A stretch of DNA of 20,827 bases from Nymphaea colorata (lineage: Eukaryota; Streptophyta; Magnoliopsida; Nymphaeales; Nymphaeaceae), in NCBI RefSeq assembly GCF_008831285.2, contig NW_022204759.1, forward strand, positions 1-20,827, in the 5' to 3' direction. The translations under genes were made by a program, and so were the position numbers. The notes below the pieces were generated by a model, which did not search any database, was not told where the DNA came from, and worked only from the letters and a program-made list of their open reading frames with translations. Positions 1-10,015 of this stretch are shown piece by piece. How positions within the stretch are numbered: position 1 is the stretch's first letter; each line of letters begins with the position of its first letter.

Positions 1-2
1 AG

Positions 3-250
3 CAACACTATCCCACTCATGATTTGGAGTTAGGAGCGGATGTGTTTGCACTGAAGATATGGAGACTCTATCTCTATGGGACAATGTTTGAGGTGTTTAC
101 AGATCACAAGTCATTGAAGTATATATTCTCCCAAAAAGATCTAAATCTGAGGCAAAGAAGATAGATTGAATACTTAAAGGATTATGATTTCACAATATCA
201 TATCATCCAGGCAACGCAAATGTGGTGGCTGATGCTTTGAGCAAACATAC
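3..250 (+). other. Ty3/gypsy RNase H domain fragment
   Basis: The translation in the frame of base 3 begins with a [18 protein letters not shown]-type motif, then [16 protein letters not shown], and ends YHPGNANVVADALS. These are the hallmark blocks of the gypsy RNase H, which degrades the RNA strand of the RNA:DNA hybrid. The stop at 162-164 falls where the family has a nearly invariant Trp after LRQRR, so it is most simply a TGG to TAG change. The catalytic Asp of the TDHKSL block and the Asp of VADALS are still encoded. The N-terminal part of the domain is outside the window. Confidence 0.9.
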
Positions 251-479
251 TAAGGCAACAATGTGTAGTATCTTGACTCGTTCTTGGATATTGTTGCAAG
301 ATGTGATAGTTTGGCAGCCTCACCTTTGTGACGAGAACAAAGCAACGATGACTGCCGTGATGTGACATCCTTTGATGAAAGAGTTTATATTGAAGCAAAA
401 GGAAGATCCAAATTTTGCTAAGAACATAGAAGAAAGCAAGAAGGTAAATTCTTCTTGGTATCAAAATGAAGATGGCTCA

Positions 480-1200
480 TTGCGGTTTCAACACAGATTG
501 TGGGTCCCTATAGATGAAGGGGTGAAGCGTCAGTTGCTTGATGAAGCTCACAAATCTAAGTTTTCTATACACCCTGGCAGTACAAAGATGTTTCAGGATA
601 TGAGAAGGAATTTTTGGTGGCCTGGAATGAAGCGTGAAATTACAGAATATGTAGCAAAGTGCTTAGTTTCCCAGCGGGTCAAAGCAGAGCTTCAACGGCC
701 AGGAGGCTTGTTGCAAAGAATTGACATCCCAGTGTGGAAATGGGAAGACATTACGATGGATTTTGTGGTTGGTTTGCCTCACACCAAAAGTCAAAATGAT
801 GTCATATGGGCGATTGTTGATCGACTTATGAAGTTCGCTCATTTTCTGCCAATAAGAATCAGTCAGTCCTTAGAAAGTCTCGCAGAGTTATATATTGGCG
901 AGATAGTGAGATTGTATGGAGTGCCAAAGTTTGTCATCACGGATCGAGATCCACATTTTACCTCTAGATTTTGGGGGCAATTGCAAAAGGCATTGGGTAC
1001 CAAGCTTAAGCTGAGCACAGCGTTCCACCCTCAAACTGATGGGCAATCTGAGAGGATCATTCAAACCTTAGAGTATATGTTGCGTGCATATGTCTTAGAG
1101 TAGAAGGGAGAATGGGATAAACAGGTGAAATTGGTAGAATTTACATATAATTATAGTTACCACTCTAGTATTGGGATGACACCTTTTTGAGGCTTTGTAT
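480..1200 (+). other. Integrase zinc finger and D,D(35)E catalytic core
   Basis: The integrase part of the remnant is open from 366 to 1100. The zinc finger keeps His (549-551), a second His seven codons on (570-572) and the first Cys (660-662). The second Cys is replaced by Ser (669-671), so C-x2-C is now C-x2-S and zinc binding is probably lost. The catalytic triad is intact: Asp in the TMDFV block (759-761), Asp in ITDRDPHFTSRFW (942-944) and Glu in GQSERI (1050-1052). The last two are 36 codons apart, which is exactly D-x35-E. Past 1101 the reading continues through EWDKQVKLVEF and YNYSYHSSIGMTPF before the T-run frameshift. Confidence 0.92.
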
Positions 1201-1643
1201 GGAAGGCCGTGCAGATCGCCAGCTTGTTAGACCGATTTGGGTGATGGCAAGATTGAAAACCCCTTAGTATTACAACACTATACCGACCAAGTGCAATTGA
1301 TAGAAAAAAGTTGTTCATTGCTTAGAGTAGACAGAAAAGCTATGCCGATATTCGACGTAGATAGTTGGCTTTTGAGGTTGGTGATCATGTGTTCTTAAAG
1401 ATTTCGCCTACTAAAGGCATTTTTCGATTTGGTATGAAGGGAAAGTTGAGCCTGACGTTCATTTGACCTTTTCAAATCTTAGAGAAGAATGGACAGGTGG
1501 CATACAGATTGGCACTACCACCTAATTTGGGTCATGTTCATGATGTTTTCCATGTTTCCATGCTTCGAAAGTACATACCAGATCCTGCACATGTGATTGA
1601 CTTTCAAGGTATTCAAGTGCAAGATGATTTGACAATGAAAGAG

Positions 1644-1799
1644 AAACCCATTAGAATAGTGGATCAAAGAGAGCAAGTGCTTCACACGAAGAGAATCCCT
1701 TTACTGAAAGTTGAATGGCAACACCATGGGTTGAAGGAGAGCACATGAGAACTTGAGGAAGATATGCGAAAGAAGTATTCACACATGTTCTCGCATTGA
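1644..1799 (+). other. Chromodomain-like C-terminus of the integrase
   Basis: After the conserved LPPNLGHVHDVFHVSMLRKY block, the frame runs into PIRIVDQREQVLHTKRIP, LLKVEWQHHGLKEST and, past a stop at 1746-1748, ELEEDMRKKYSHMFSH, ending at TGA 1797-1799. This matches the chromodomain-like tail of plant chromoviruses, thought to steer insertion to particular chromatin. The stop sits on the Trp of the family's ATWE motif, so TGG has become TGA. Assignment to the chromovirus branch is from motif memory, not a search. Confidence 0.8.
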
Positions 1800-1834
1800 G
1801 GTATGATCTAAATTTCGAGGATGAAATTTTCTTT

Positions 1835-1847
1835 AAGGAGGGTAGGA
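1835..1847 (+). other. Polypurine tract (plus-strand primer)
   Basis: The purine run AAGGAGGGTAGGA, with a single T at 1843, lies immediately before the TG that starts the LTR. It is preceded by TTCGAGGATGAAATTTTC (from 1813), a conserved stretch found just before the polypurine tract in many plant gypsy elements. This is the expected primer site for plus-strand DNA synthesis and it fixes the left LTR boundary. Confidence 0.8.
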
Positions 1848-2087
1848 TGTAATGCTCAACGTCTTTCAGGCGGGCCAGGTTGGGTCCAGATGCAGACCCG
1901 AACCCAATTGCGTGAGGAGCCCGATGCGAGGGCCCTTCTCCCTCACGTCTCCTTCTTCTTCCTCGTCGCCTTTTTTCATCTGTTTCGACCATGTAAGACT
2001 AGGAGGAGGATGAGGGTGCAGTGGCTATGCTTGGGCCAGCGGAGGAAGGATGGCGGTGGCGGCGTTCGGGTAAGCCCTCAACCTCTC

Positions 2088-2290
2088 CCTAACTCTTCCT
2101 TCTTCCTTCTTCTCCTCCTCCCTCTCCCACTGTGCTGCCGTCTCCCCTCTCTGCCACACGGCCTCCTCTTGCACAGCCTCTCCCCTTCCGTTTTTTTTTT
2201 TGTTATTTCTCTCCCTCTCCTCCTCCGCTCGAGCTCTCACTCCCACACTCTCTCGTCCTCTCTGCTGCACACTCTCCCTTTTTCCCCGCC
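2088..2290 (+). repeat. CT-rich low-complexity tract inside the LTR
   Basis: About 200 bases are strongly pyrimidine-rich on the plus strand, with CTTCTTCCTTCTTCTCCTCC-type runs and an 11-base T run at 2191-2201. Open frames on both strands here (Leu/Ser-rich forward, Glu/Arg-rich reverse) come from the composition. Pyrimidine tracts near plant LTR transcription starts can act as promoter or leader elements, but nothing here proves that role. Confidence 0.7.
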
Positions 2291-3328
2291 AGTTTTTCTT
2301 GCTGTTTTTGACTATTTTGGGGCTGTTGGTTTGGATTGCAGTTGGGGACACATCTTTCCCCTCATAGCAGTGAGGTGAATGCATAGGTGGTGGTGGCATT
2401 GAGGGATTTTAGCCATTTGAGGACTCTCAAACTCTTGAGGTGGCTGCGGGGAGGATTGCAACAGTTCAGACTCTTGAATTGGGGTGAGCAAGACGTAATT
2501 GAGCCTATTTTATTGTATATTTTCTGCTGAAACACGCATAAATATTATTGGAGCATGGTATAATTAAGTATTGGTGATTTTAGGATATATGTTAGCGACT
2601 TTGCCTTTTGGAGAAAGTTTAGGATCATGTTGGAGAAGTGTTGATTCATGTCTACCATGATCTTTTAAGTTTAAGGTATTGATTTTTCGAAGCTATTTAG
2701 GAACATGGAAGAGATTTTGATGTAGGTGAGAAGATTTAGAATTGTTTTAGTGAGCATGTGGCACATACTTTTGTCAATGGCTATATTTTTATGTTAGTTG
2801 GAGTAGAGCATGGAAGTTAGGCGTACTATTGGGAAGACGATTCAACTAAAGAAAGCTAATAAGAAGTGTGCTAGTGATAGATTGATCGAAACTTTGAGTT
2901 TAGATGTTTGATCACAACCTCTAGGGCTGAGAAGAGGCCTATTGGAGGGCTTTGTAGGTCGACACTACCCGTCGACACCCATTTGAGGTGATGACATGTG
3001 CCTCAATGATTTTCTTTTATATTTGTATGTTTTGCGAAACTGAGCTAGTAGAGAATTTACTACTTGTGTATGTTTGCAGGTACACCGGGTGCGTCCCGTA
3101 GACCTTGAGCAACCAGATTCGAAGGTCGAGGCATTTTGAAGAGTGTTGTGGGTACACGACAAGTGTGGCGGCATTCTAGGCAAATCCCTGCCTGGAGCCG
3201 ATTGTGATGTAATTGATTGATTGTTTTGTGAGTGAATGTATGTATGCATGCAAATGATTTGATATATAATATGATTTGTTTTGAAAAGCTATTAGAAGCT
3301 GGTTTTGAAAATGTACGCATTTGCTTGT

Positions 3329-3442
3329 GCATGCTAGAATTGATAACTGCTTAGGACAGATGAGGTGGGGTATCGAGTCGAGTGTCTCCTCGACCCCAAT
3401 TGTGCATTAAAAAGCATCCTAGAATGATAACTACATAGGATA
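3329..3442 (+). repeat. Degenerate direct repeat inside the LTR
   Basis: GCATGCTAGAATTGATAACT... at 3329-3359 recurs as GCATCCTAGAATGATAACT... at 3414-3442, about 85 bases later, with a few substitutions and a one-base gap. It is a short internal duplication within the LTR with no evident function. Confidence 0.6.
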
Positions 3443-4839
3443 GCTACAAGCCAATCACAGATCGAGACTACTCTCTGGGGCTTGGCAAAGTTTTTCGAAG
3501 ACATGATTGATGTTAATGTTTTGTTTTGTTGCATACACATTGCCATGGACAATGATGCAAGTGAATGAATTGGAGGGTAGTTGTACCCGTATTGCAATGA
3601 CGTCTAGCTAAGAATACAAATTACATGTGTAGCCCTCGTGTCGAGGCATTTGGAGGTATGGGTGCACTCGCTAAGTGAACCAACCTCATGAGCCAGCTGG
3701 TCATTTTACAAATGTGCTTCCATAATGTCAAATGAGAAAGAATAAGAGATGAGAGGCCAGTGGGTTGTGGCAATGTGTTTCGGAGACGTCCCGCTTTTGC
3801 CACTGATCTCGCCTATTCAAAGTGTAGGCGGTGCAAGGCCCCTAGGTACTGTTGTGTGTTGTGCTTGGAGCGTTGGGCTCCCGCCTTTCCAACCTGGGTG
3901 TCCTACGGAAGGCTGAGTATCTCTCCTTGGAATTGACACATCCATGGATGAGTGCTCTGCCGCTGCAGCGGGTGAATGGATCCATACTATTATGGGCCAT
4001 CACGGGGGTTGTCTCTCGGCTGTAGGCCGCATGCGGTGTGCACGTGTTTGTGTTTGCACCCACAGGAACTGTCAATTCACTTAAGTTAATGGAAATGTAA
4101 TCTATATGAATGAAATGTATGTGATTGATGTCCATTTGAATGTTGTGCTTATGAATGCAAATGAAATGTCTAAGCATGCTTAGCATGTAATTTGAAATTG
4201 TGTTACTGTGGCCATTGAGTGAACTTTACATGTCGTGATCTACTGTTAGGGGCCTTCTTGGCAAATGGTGTGACTTTGCCCTGACACGACCTGATGATAG
4301 ACTGTTTTTATGATTGTTCTCATATTTGAGCCCTACCTAAGAGGGTTTGGTATTTTCCTGGCTTGTTGTCAAACTGCGAAGGCTAAGCCTTCAGTTGTTT
4401 CCTTTTTTAGGTTTTGGCGGACCCGGAGGCAGCAGGTTGATCGGATGGCTTCACTCACATCCTACTGGGGAGGTTTTGGGGTCCTTTATAGTTCCGGTGC
4501 ATCTTATTTTGATTTTATCGATTCCTTGTTTTCGTTAGGCATCAATTGTATTGACCCCAACATTTTTGTTATACATAGATGTGATTTTGTATGAATTGAA
4601 ATTGTTATATAAATGAAAGTTCGCCCCATTATTTTGAATGGCATAACTCCTTTTTTTGAGTTTTTGTATTGGGTCAAAAGGTTGGGGTGTGACAGTCAGA
4701 CTGAAACCATCAAATGATGACTAAGGATGATAATGAATGCCAGAATCCAACCAAGCCAAAATCTCCTACTTACTCGCCAACCCCCAACGCACATTTATCA
4801 TCAATTGTTTAACAATCTTCCCACAAAGGTTTGCATTGA

Positions 4840-5773
4840 ACATATTTCTGCAGTACATCTCCATCATGGACTCTTTTATTCCTTCATAGCTAGAGCTTCC
4901 AGATAACCTTTGGAAAGCGTAAGCACCATCCCCTTCTAGCTAAATTTAATGCCCAAGCACCAGGAGTCATAAGGACTATTGTAGACTGATTGAAGTTCAC
5001 CATTACATTAAACTTGCAACCAATGACTTTCCTGATGGATCACGCCAAAGACCAATGGGGGACTCCAAAATTTTCTATGCGATCTTGGGTGAGAGTCTGC
5101 CTTTCAGAGCAATATACGATGTCCACTTTGTGCACTCCATTGAGTTGTTTCTACATACTATGGCTCCCTCACATGCCTCACAATCTTCAATTTAATGTGC
5201 TCATATATATACACTCAATTCAGAGTTGCAGACTACTCACAACCGAATCAGACCATAACAAAGTGTCTCTATTTGTTACCAAACGAACACTCCTCATAGC
5301 TAAAGGAATCCAAAGACCCAAAAACCTTCCACATCCCAAGAATTCTATGAGTGAATCACCCCAACCAGCTTTTGCTTATAGTTCACAGATGTTGGAGGTT
5401 CCAAACATTGAAAAAAGAAGCACATCAGATCCCAACCGCACTATTCTGCTCAGACGTTAATCACTTTGTAAGAGACAAGATGAGAAATTTCCTCCCATCC
5501 CCACATGAGACCTGATCAACCAAAGGCTATGGTTGCACAAATACTTCTGTCAACACAAGTAGCACCATAAGGAGTCCATTAACTTGGCCTTGAGTGTCAA
5601 CCAGATCATCCAAGCATTATTAAGGCTAGTCAAATCTTTCAAACCAGCCCCATCCTCCTCTAAAGATAAGCATAGGGAGAACCACCTCACTGCATGATCA
5701 TGCTTCCCATCTGTTGAATCACCCCAAATGAACCTACTACAGGTTCTTTGGGTGTTGTCTAAACCAATTATCC
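4840..5773 (-). pseudogene. Degraded LINE (non-LTR retrotransposon) reverse transcriptase C-terminus
   Basis: Reading the minus strand from 5771, one frame gives RTCSRFIWGDSTDGKHDHAV, then RWFSLCLSLEEDGAGLKDL, SLNNAWMIW and MDSLWC. This follows the plant LINE order FLWG..., W..LC.PKEEGGLGL..L...N.A and SLW just after the reverse transcriptase palm. About 270 codons further on, VIWKL-stop-L-stop-RNKRVHDG (about 4918-4846) resembles the IW..RN.RIF block near the end of such ORFs. Stops are frequent and the middle is hard to align. The product once copied LINE RNA; it is now dead. Plus-strand reading frames over this stretch are antisense noise. The first block is fairly secure; the extent to 4840 is inference. 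Confidence 0.62.
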
Positions 5774-7380
5774 TAGTTTATAGCCTTTCTATAGCATGAA
5801 CCAAATTGTGCTAAGAGTTGGTTAAAAATGACTATTTTACCCTTCTTAAATGGGATATTTAACTAATTCTTCCAAAAGAATTTCAAATATAAGGGCCATG
5901 AACTACACCAAAGCAAATCATACATCATAGGTATCTAACTCCAGTATCCATATCACTCAAGTCATCATCACATAGAAAATGAACATTTTGCTCCCGATCA
6001 ACTCATTTTATCCATCTTCTCTGGCTTTGCAAATAACTATGGAAGTCCTGAGAATTGTATTACTAAGCAATTGGGGTTATTTCCATTTGTATAAGTCAAT
6101 CAAAACACCCAAACAAGTTTATTATCTTACATTTGGTGAGAAATGATCAAGAAATAGGTAATTTCTCTCATTTTTCAATCATTTCTTATCATCAAAACAC
6201 ATGCATACTTGACTAGACCCACGATAAGATCTCCTCAGCATAAGCATATTATCTCCAGCTCCATTTCCATTTTTGAAGTCTCAATTATAGTGTTAGGACA
6301 ATCATTTTAAGAAATGACACCTTGTTTTTCCTATTTCCTCATGTATGATCATCATTTTCCACTAATTCGAGTGAGTTAGACCAAATTGAGTTACAATTAG
6401 ATTCTTAAGTGCCTGAACAGACTATTCTTGCTTTCAATTCAGTAATTCTGTTTTAGATTGAGCACACATTGTAGATTTTCAGTCGCACATGGAGTGTTCA
6501 TATCTAGATATTGTCATAGTAACTTTTGAACTGATTTTTGAGAGATATGGAATACCAATTTTCAATTTGAGTGCACAGATTGATTAAAATGTCATTTAGT
6601 GAGAGTACCAGTGTGCTTAGTGCTCCTGCACAAGCTCAAAATCTTCGTTTCCCATTATACCGTTACCATTTCCATTTACATGTTCAAATACAATTTAGTC
6701 AATTTTAGAAAATGTGATTTTCCAAAGGCAAATTGAGTAACCTTTTAGTGAAATTTGGCACACCCACAAATTGAACCTCAAAAGCACCTCAGGAAGTCTT
6801 TTTAACTCTAAAAAATTTTCACCATGACCAAATGACCATTTTACCTCATACATGGAGGTTTTGAACTGAGCTTTTAAAAATGATTTCAAATGTAGGAGCC
6901 AACCATAGAAAACCAGGGTCAAACTTACCTTATTTAGACATCTAATACCTAGACTAGGATCACCTAAGTTGTCGCAACCATGTCAAATGACCATTTTGTC
7001 CCTAATGTAAGAAAATCTTAGAAATCTTAGTAATGATTTAAAAGGAACATAAATCGGGTAATTCTTAGCTCTACAAGTCTCTAAGAGTAGTTAAAGTCAT
7101 CTCACCAACCACTTTTACCAGTTTAAGTCAGCTTTCCCTATAAGTCAGCTCACCAGAACCGAGAACTACAATTTTTAGCTCGACTATATATCATTAAGTC
7201 TAACCAAATTCAGGATAGGTTTGCTTTAGTGGAAAAAAATTATTATTTTACTTACTTTGAGTTACCAAGCTCACATTTTAGTTGCAAAGTTATTCGCAGA
7301 TTTCCACTAGGCCACTCTCTCCCCTATTTAGCATTGTTCGAATTAAGTTATAGTGCAACCGAGTTGAGTTAGCTCAAACC
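5774..7380. other. Gene-free AT-rich intergenic DNA
   Basis: No reading frame here looks like a gene. The phrase TGACCATTTT(A/G)(C/T)CC recurs in variants (5829-5842 as TGACTATTTTACCC, 6831-6843, 6989-7003), which is common wording in old plant retroelement non-coding DNA. I could not define an element with ends. Confidence 0.5.
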
Positions 7381-7387
7381 AAACTAG

Positions 7388-7775
7388 AATCATATTTGTC
7401 ATTTATAAATTTATCCTCCCTTAGTTTGGTTTGAGTTTATTCATCTTGGTTTGAGTTCAATTTTGTTCCAAAGGTCCGAACTTCACTCTCTTTCATCTTT
7501 ATCATGTATAAACCTATCTTGGTTTGAGTTCATTTATGAAGCCATCTGAGTTCATTTTAGTTTGGAAAGGTCCTAAAGCTCATCTCTCTCTCTCTCTCTC
7601 TTTTGCTTTTGGATTTAAGCTGAACTTGACCTCAACCTAATAGAGTGCGCTACAATTGAGCCAAAATCGTATTTATCATGTATGAATCTATCTTTTCTTA
7701 GTTTTTGGGTTTGAGTTTATTCATACCCAATTTGAGTTCAATTCAGTATTGAAGGTCCAGAACTCATTCATAATA
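7388..7775 (+). repeat. Three degenerate copies of a 100-150-bp direct repeat
   Basis: A unit of the form TATCATGTATAAACCTATC...TTGGTTTGAGTTCATT...GAGTTCA...AAGGTCC..AACTCAT appears at about 7388-7495, 7499-7590 and 7673-7775. The copies keep the same order of sub-motifs but differ in spacing, as expected of an old tandem duplication. A CT microsatellite lies between the second and third copies. Confidence 0.6.
7583..7601 (+). repeat. (CT)n microsatellite
   Basis: An uninterrupted TCTCTC run of about 19 bases sits inside the degenerate repeat array. Confidence 0.9.
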
Positions 7776-8266
7776 CTTGCTACACTCTGTAAACATCTAT
7801 CAAGCTTAATTCAATTAACTTAGAGCAAAACTTTCTGATCTAAGGCCTGCAACTCAACTAGTGAAGATGACGATCATAACCTAATTTTTGAAAACCTTCT
7901 ATGTTTCTCTTTATATATATGACATTCACAGCTTGCCAAATTCACCTGGAGCTTCAGAATTACACATAGGGTTACAACAGTCATTTTCTTTTAAGCCATA
8001 TTATTCTACACAAACATAAGACATATGTCTCATATACATTAGTTTATGGCTTTCTTTGATTCCTAGAGCTTTAAGCAGAGTCAAATCCATGATTTATGCT
8101 TATTTGAGTTCAAAATCTACACCCGGAGTAAACCAATCAATTTTTTTCTAATCCATATTTTCTACATGAACCTAGGATTTATGCTTATTTAACGTCATCA
8201 AGTTTGTCATTATTAAATCATCAAAGCTTCAACTTGAAATCATTTCAAGCACATAATAGATGGTCC

Positions 8267-8345
8267 AAATCTTCACCCAAGGGTAAAAAGTCATTTCATT
8301 TTAAATCTCTTACCCATGCCCAAGGGTAAAACAACAATTTCATCT
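8267..8345 (+). repeat. Short tandem duplication with CCCAAGGGTAAAA cores
   Basis: ACCCAAGGGTAAAAAGTCATTTCATTT is followed about 44 bases later by GCCCAAGGGTAAAACAACAATTTCATC. The shared core is CCCAAGGGTAAAA plus ATTTCAT. It is one of several old duplications in this stretch; no gene is present. Confidence 0.6.
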
Positions 8346-8518
8346 GCAATAATGTCATTTTGCACTTAGTCTATATGCTAGATATACTTGACGTTGTGGT
8401 ATTTGAAGCATCAATTACAATGTTTACATCAACTTTTTTAGATCTACGAACTATTGTCAAGCAGATCTCTTATCTAGAATTCTAATCCAAATCTCTTAAG
8501 ATCCATTTTGTAGAAATT

Positions 8519-8635
8519 TTCTATGGATTTAGATCTTGATCTGAATCTTAGATCCATGCCCATACCTATCATCTAGAATCTTCTATGGATATCATGATTT
8601 GAATCTCAGAACCATATCCCAAACCAAGATCCAAA
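8519..8635 (+). repeat. Two-copy tandem repeat of about 55-62 bp
   Basis: TTTCTATGGATTTAGATCTTGATCTGAATCTTAG... (8519-8580) is followed at once by TTCTATGGATATCATGATTTGAATCTCAG... (8581-8635). Both halves carry TTCTATGGAT, TGAT(C/T)TGAATCT(T/C)AGA and an (A/T)CCAT(G/A) block. This is a direct, degenerate duplication in AT-rich DNA. Confidence 0.65.
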
Positions 8636-8979
8636 TGCATAAATGTACATATATGCAAAAAATATCACAGTTGATTTTGAACACTATGCGAGATGTCAAT
8701 CCAAATAGTTGCTATAGATTCATGCAAACCTCTAAGTAGAGTACTTTGGTTCAGAACCATTTAATAGTGTTGTGTGCATTAGGACTTAGAATTGAGAGTG
8801 ATTTATTCATGTTCACTTACATTTAGAATCCCATACAACCCCTTTCAATTTAAGCATTGATCGAAAACAAATGTTTGTTTCTCCCATGGTTTTAACTCTC
8901 CATCTTTGGCAACATCGTATTAGAGTTCACTGATTGTGCATGTGCGTGCTCATGAATTTCAAAATTTACCTTCACCTAT

Positions 8980-10015
8980 ATGGCCGCTTGGCCTAGATGG
9001 GGCCGCTCAAGAGGTCGACCTCCTGGCTTCCCCATAGTGGACTAGACATCACCCCCAAATTCTGCGTGGAACTATTAATGCCTTCCTCCTTGGCGCCCTT
9101 TGCCAACTAGGGAGGGAAGTTGGGGTGCATAAAGGCAACCTGGCCAATAAATAGCTAGGGCCCAACCTGCCAAATGCCATGTAGGACCAGCCAGTGCCCA
9201 AGGATGCCACTAGCAGACCCCAGAGATTGCCACATGGCATGGGTATGCCAGCTGATCCAAATTCATCATTTTTTTTACCACATTTAATCACTTAGAGGGT
9301 TGATTTGCTGCCCTAGGCAATCAGCCCAGCTTCTAGGATGACACAGACTGAGCTGGCAACCGTGGTTCCACCCAAACTGCTAGCTTCTTAGGACACACTC
9401 TCTCTCTGCCATCGACTACCTACGTTGCCATTATTGGCCCAACCAAACCAAGGGCCATGCTCCTCTCCCAGTCACTTGCTCAAGGCTCTGCCCCAGCCAG
9501 TCCATGCAGTGCTAGCTCCTTAAGCTGGCCTTTCTTTGTGCAGGCTCTTGCTTAGCGCCCAGTTAGCCCCCACACCTTCCACCTTGGCACCACATCAGCA
9601 TCACGTCATCCCATGTCAACATGGCACCCTCTACTTTATCTCTCTTATTTAATAAGTTCATTTATTCCTGCATTAATGTTGTCTCATTTCTTGTTCTGAA
9701 CTATTTGTGTGGCCACAGTGCCCCACTTGAAACCGGTGACCATTGCCTGAATTCCACTGCCATAGCTATCAGTTCATGGTAGCATCTCTACCACCCACAG
9801 GTGGAGCTCTTCCAATGAGAGGAGTCACTCTTCCAGCAACCCACACATCACTCCAACGAGCTTTCTGGTGAATCGTGGGATGCTAGCTACCCCATCACTG
9901 CCCACAAAAACCTCACCACCGGCAAGCTCTTCCTGAGCAGGCTCCACCTCTGCCACAACTCTGACAATGCTACTGCCACTGATCTTTTTCTGGCTGGTTG
10001 AGTTAGTCTCCAAAT
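8980..10015. other. GC-richer block of uncertain origin, no supported gene
   Basis: Base composition becomes visibly richer in G and C than on either side, from GGCCGCTTGGCCTAGATGGG near 8981 to about 10015. Short reading frames on the minus strand (9049-9291 and 9825-10013) have no family resemblance that I recognise. Texture such as CACATCAGCATCACGTCATC (near 9592) is like plant retroelement leader or LTR DNA, so an unclassified solo LTR or leader fragment is one explanation. No clear ends were found. Confidence 0.4.

Larger units (their letters stand above)
3..1799 (+). pseudogene. Ty3/gypsy retrotransposon pol remnant (RNase H - integrase - chromodomain), 5' truncated by window edge
   Basis: This is the C-terminal part of a Ty3/gypsy polyprotein that would copy element RNA into DNA and insert it into nuclear chromosomes. 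Seen: a continuous run of RNase H, integrase zinc finger, D,D(35)E core and a chromodomain-like tail, directly followed by a polypurine tract and an LTR. The pol order (integrase after RNase H) is the gypsy order. The tail with a WxxE...MRKKY type ending resembles the Tekay/Del chromovirus lineage (family knowledge). The frame is broken by stops at 162, 363, 1101, 1228, 1362, 1464 and 1746. There is a +1 shift in a T5 run at 1184-1188, and the original frame is restored by a net one-base loss near 1326-1331. Reverse transcriptase, protease and gag lie upstream of the window. The element is dead. Classification to gypsy is very secure; the lineage is likely. Confidence 0.94.
1848..4694 (+). mobile_element. 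3' long terminal repeat of the Ty3/gypsy element
   Basis: It begins TGTAATGC directly after the polypurine tract and ends GGGGTGTGACA, giving the TG...CA ends of an LTR with a short imperfect terminal inverted repeat (TGTAA against TGTCA). The inferred length is 2847 bp, long but in keeping with Del/Tekay-type LTRs. The matching 5' LTR is not in the window, so the right boundary rests on the ACA terminus and on the sudden switch to LINE-like sequence beyond it. The 5 bases after it (GTCAG) would be the target duplication. Inside are a CT-rich tract (about 2088-2290), a GC-richer block near 3780-4060 and only chance reading frames. I cannot place U3, R and U5. Confidence 0.75.

Noticed and set aside
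1821-2399. Overlapping frames of 185 codons (+) and 124 codons (-)
   Set aside because: Both lie in the CT-rich tract of the LTR; Leu/Ser-rich and Glu/Arg-rich products are what the base composition forces, and no domain is present.
2965-4186. Several minus-strand frames of 60-114 codons
   Set aside because: All fall inside the LTR and show no recognisable protein features.
4990-5460. 156-codon plus-strand frame
   Set aside because: It is antisense to the LINE remnant and shows no domain or codon pattern of a gene.
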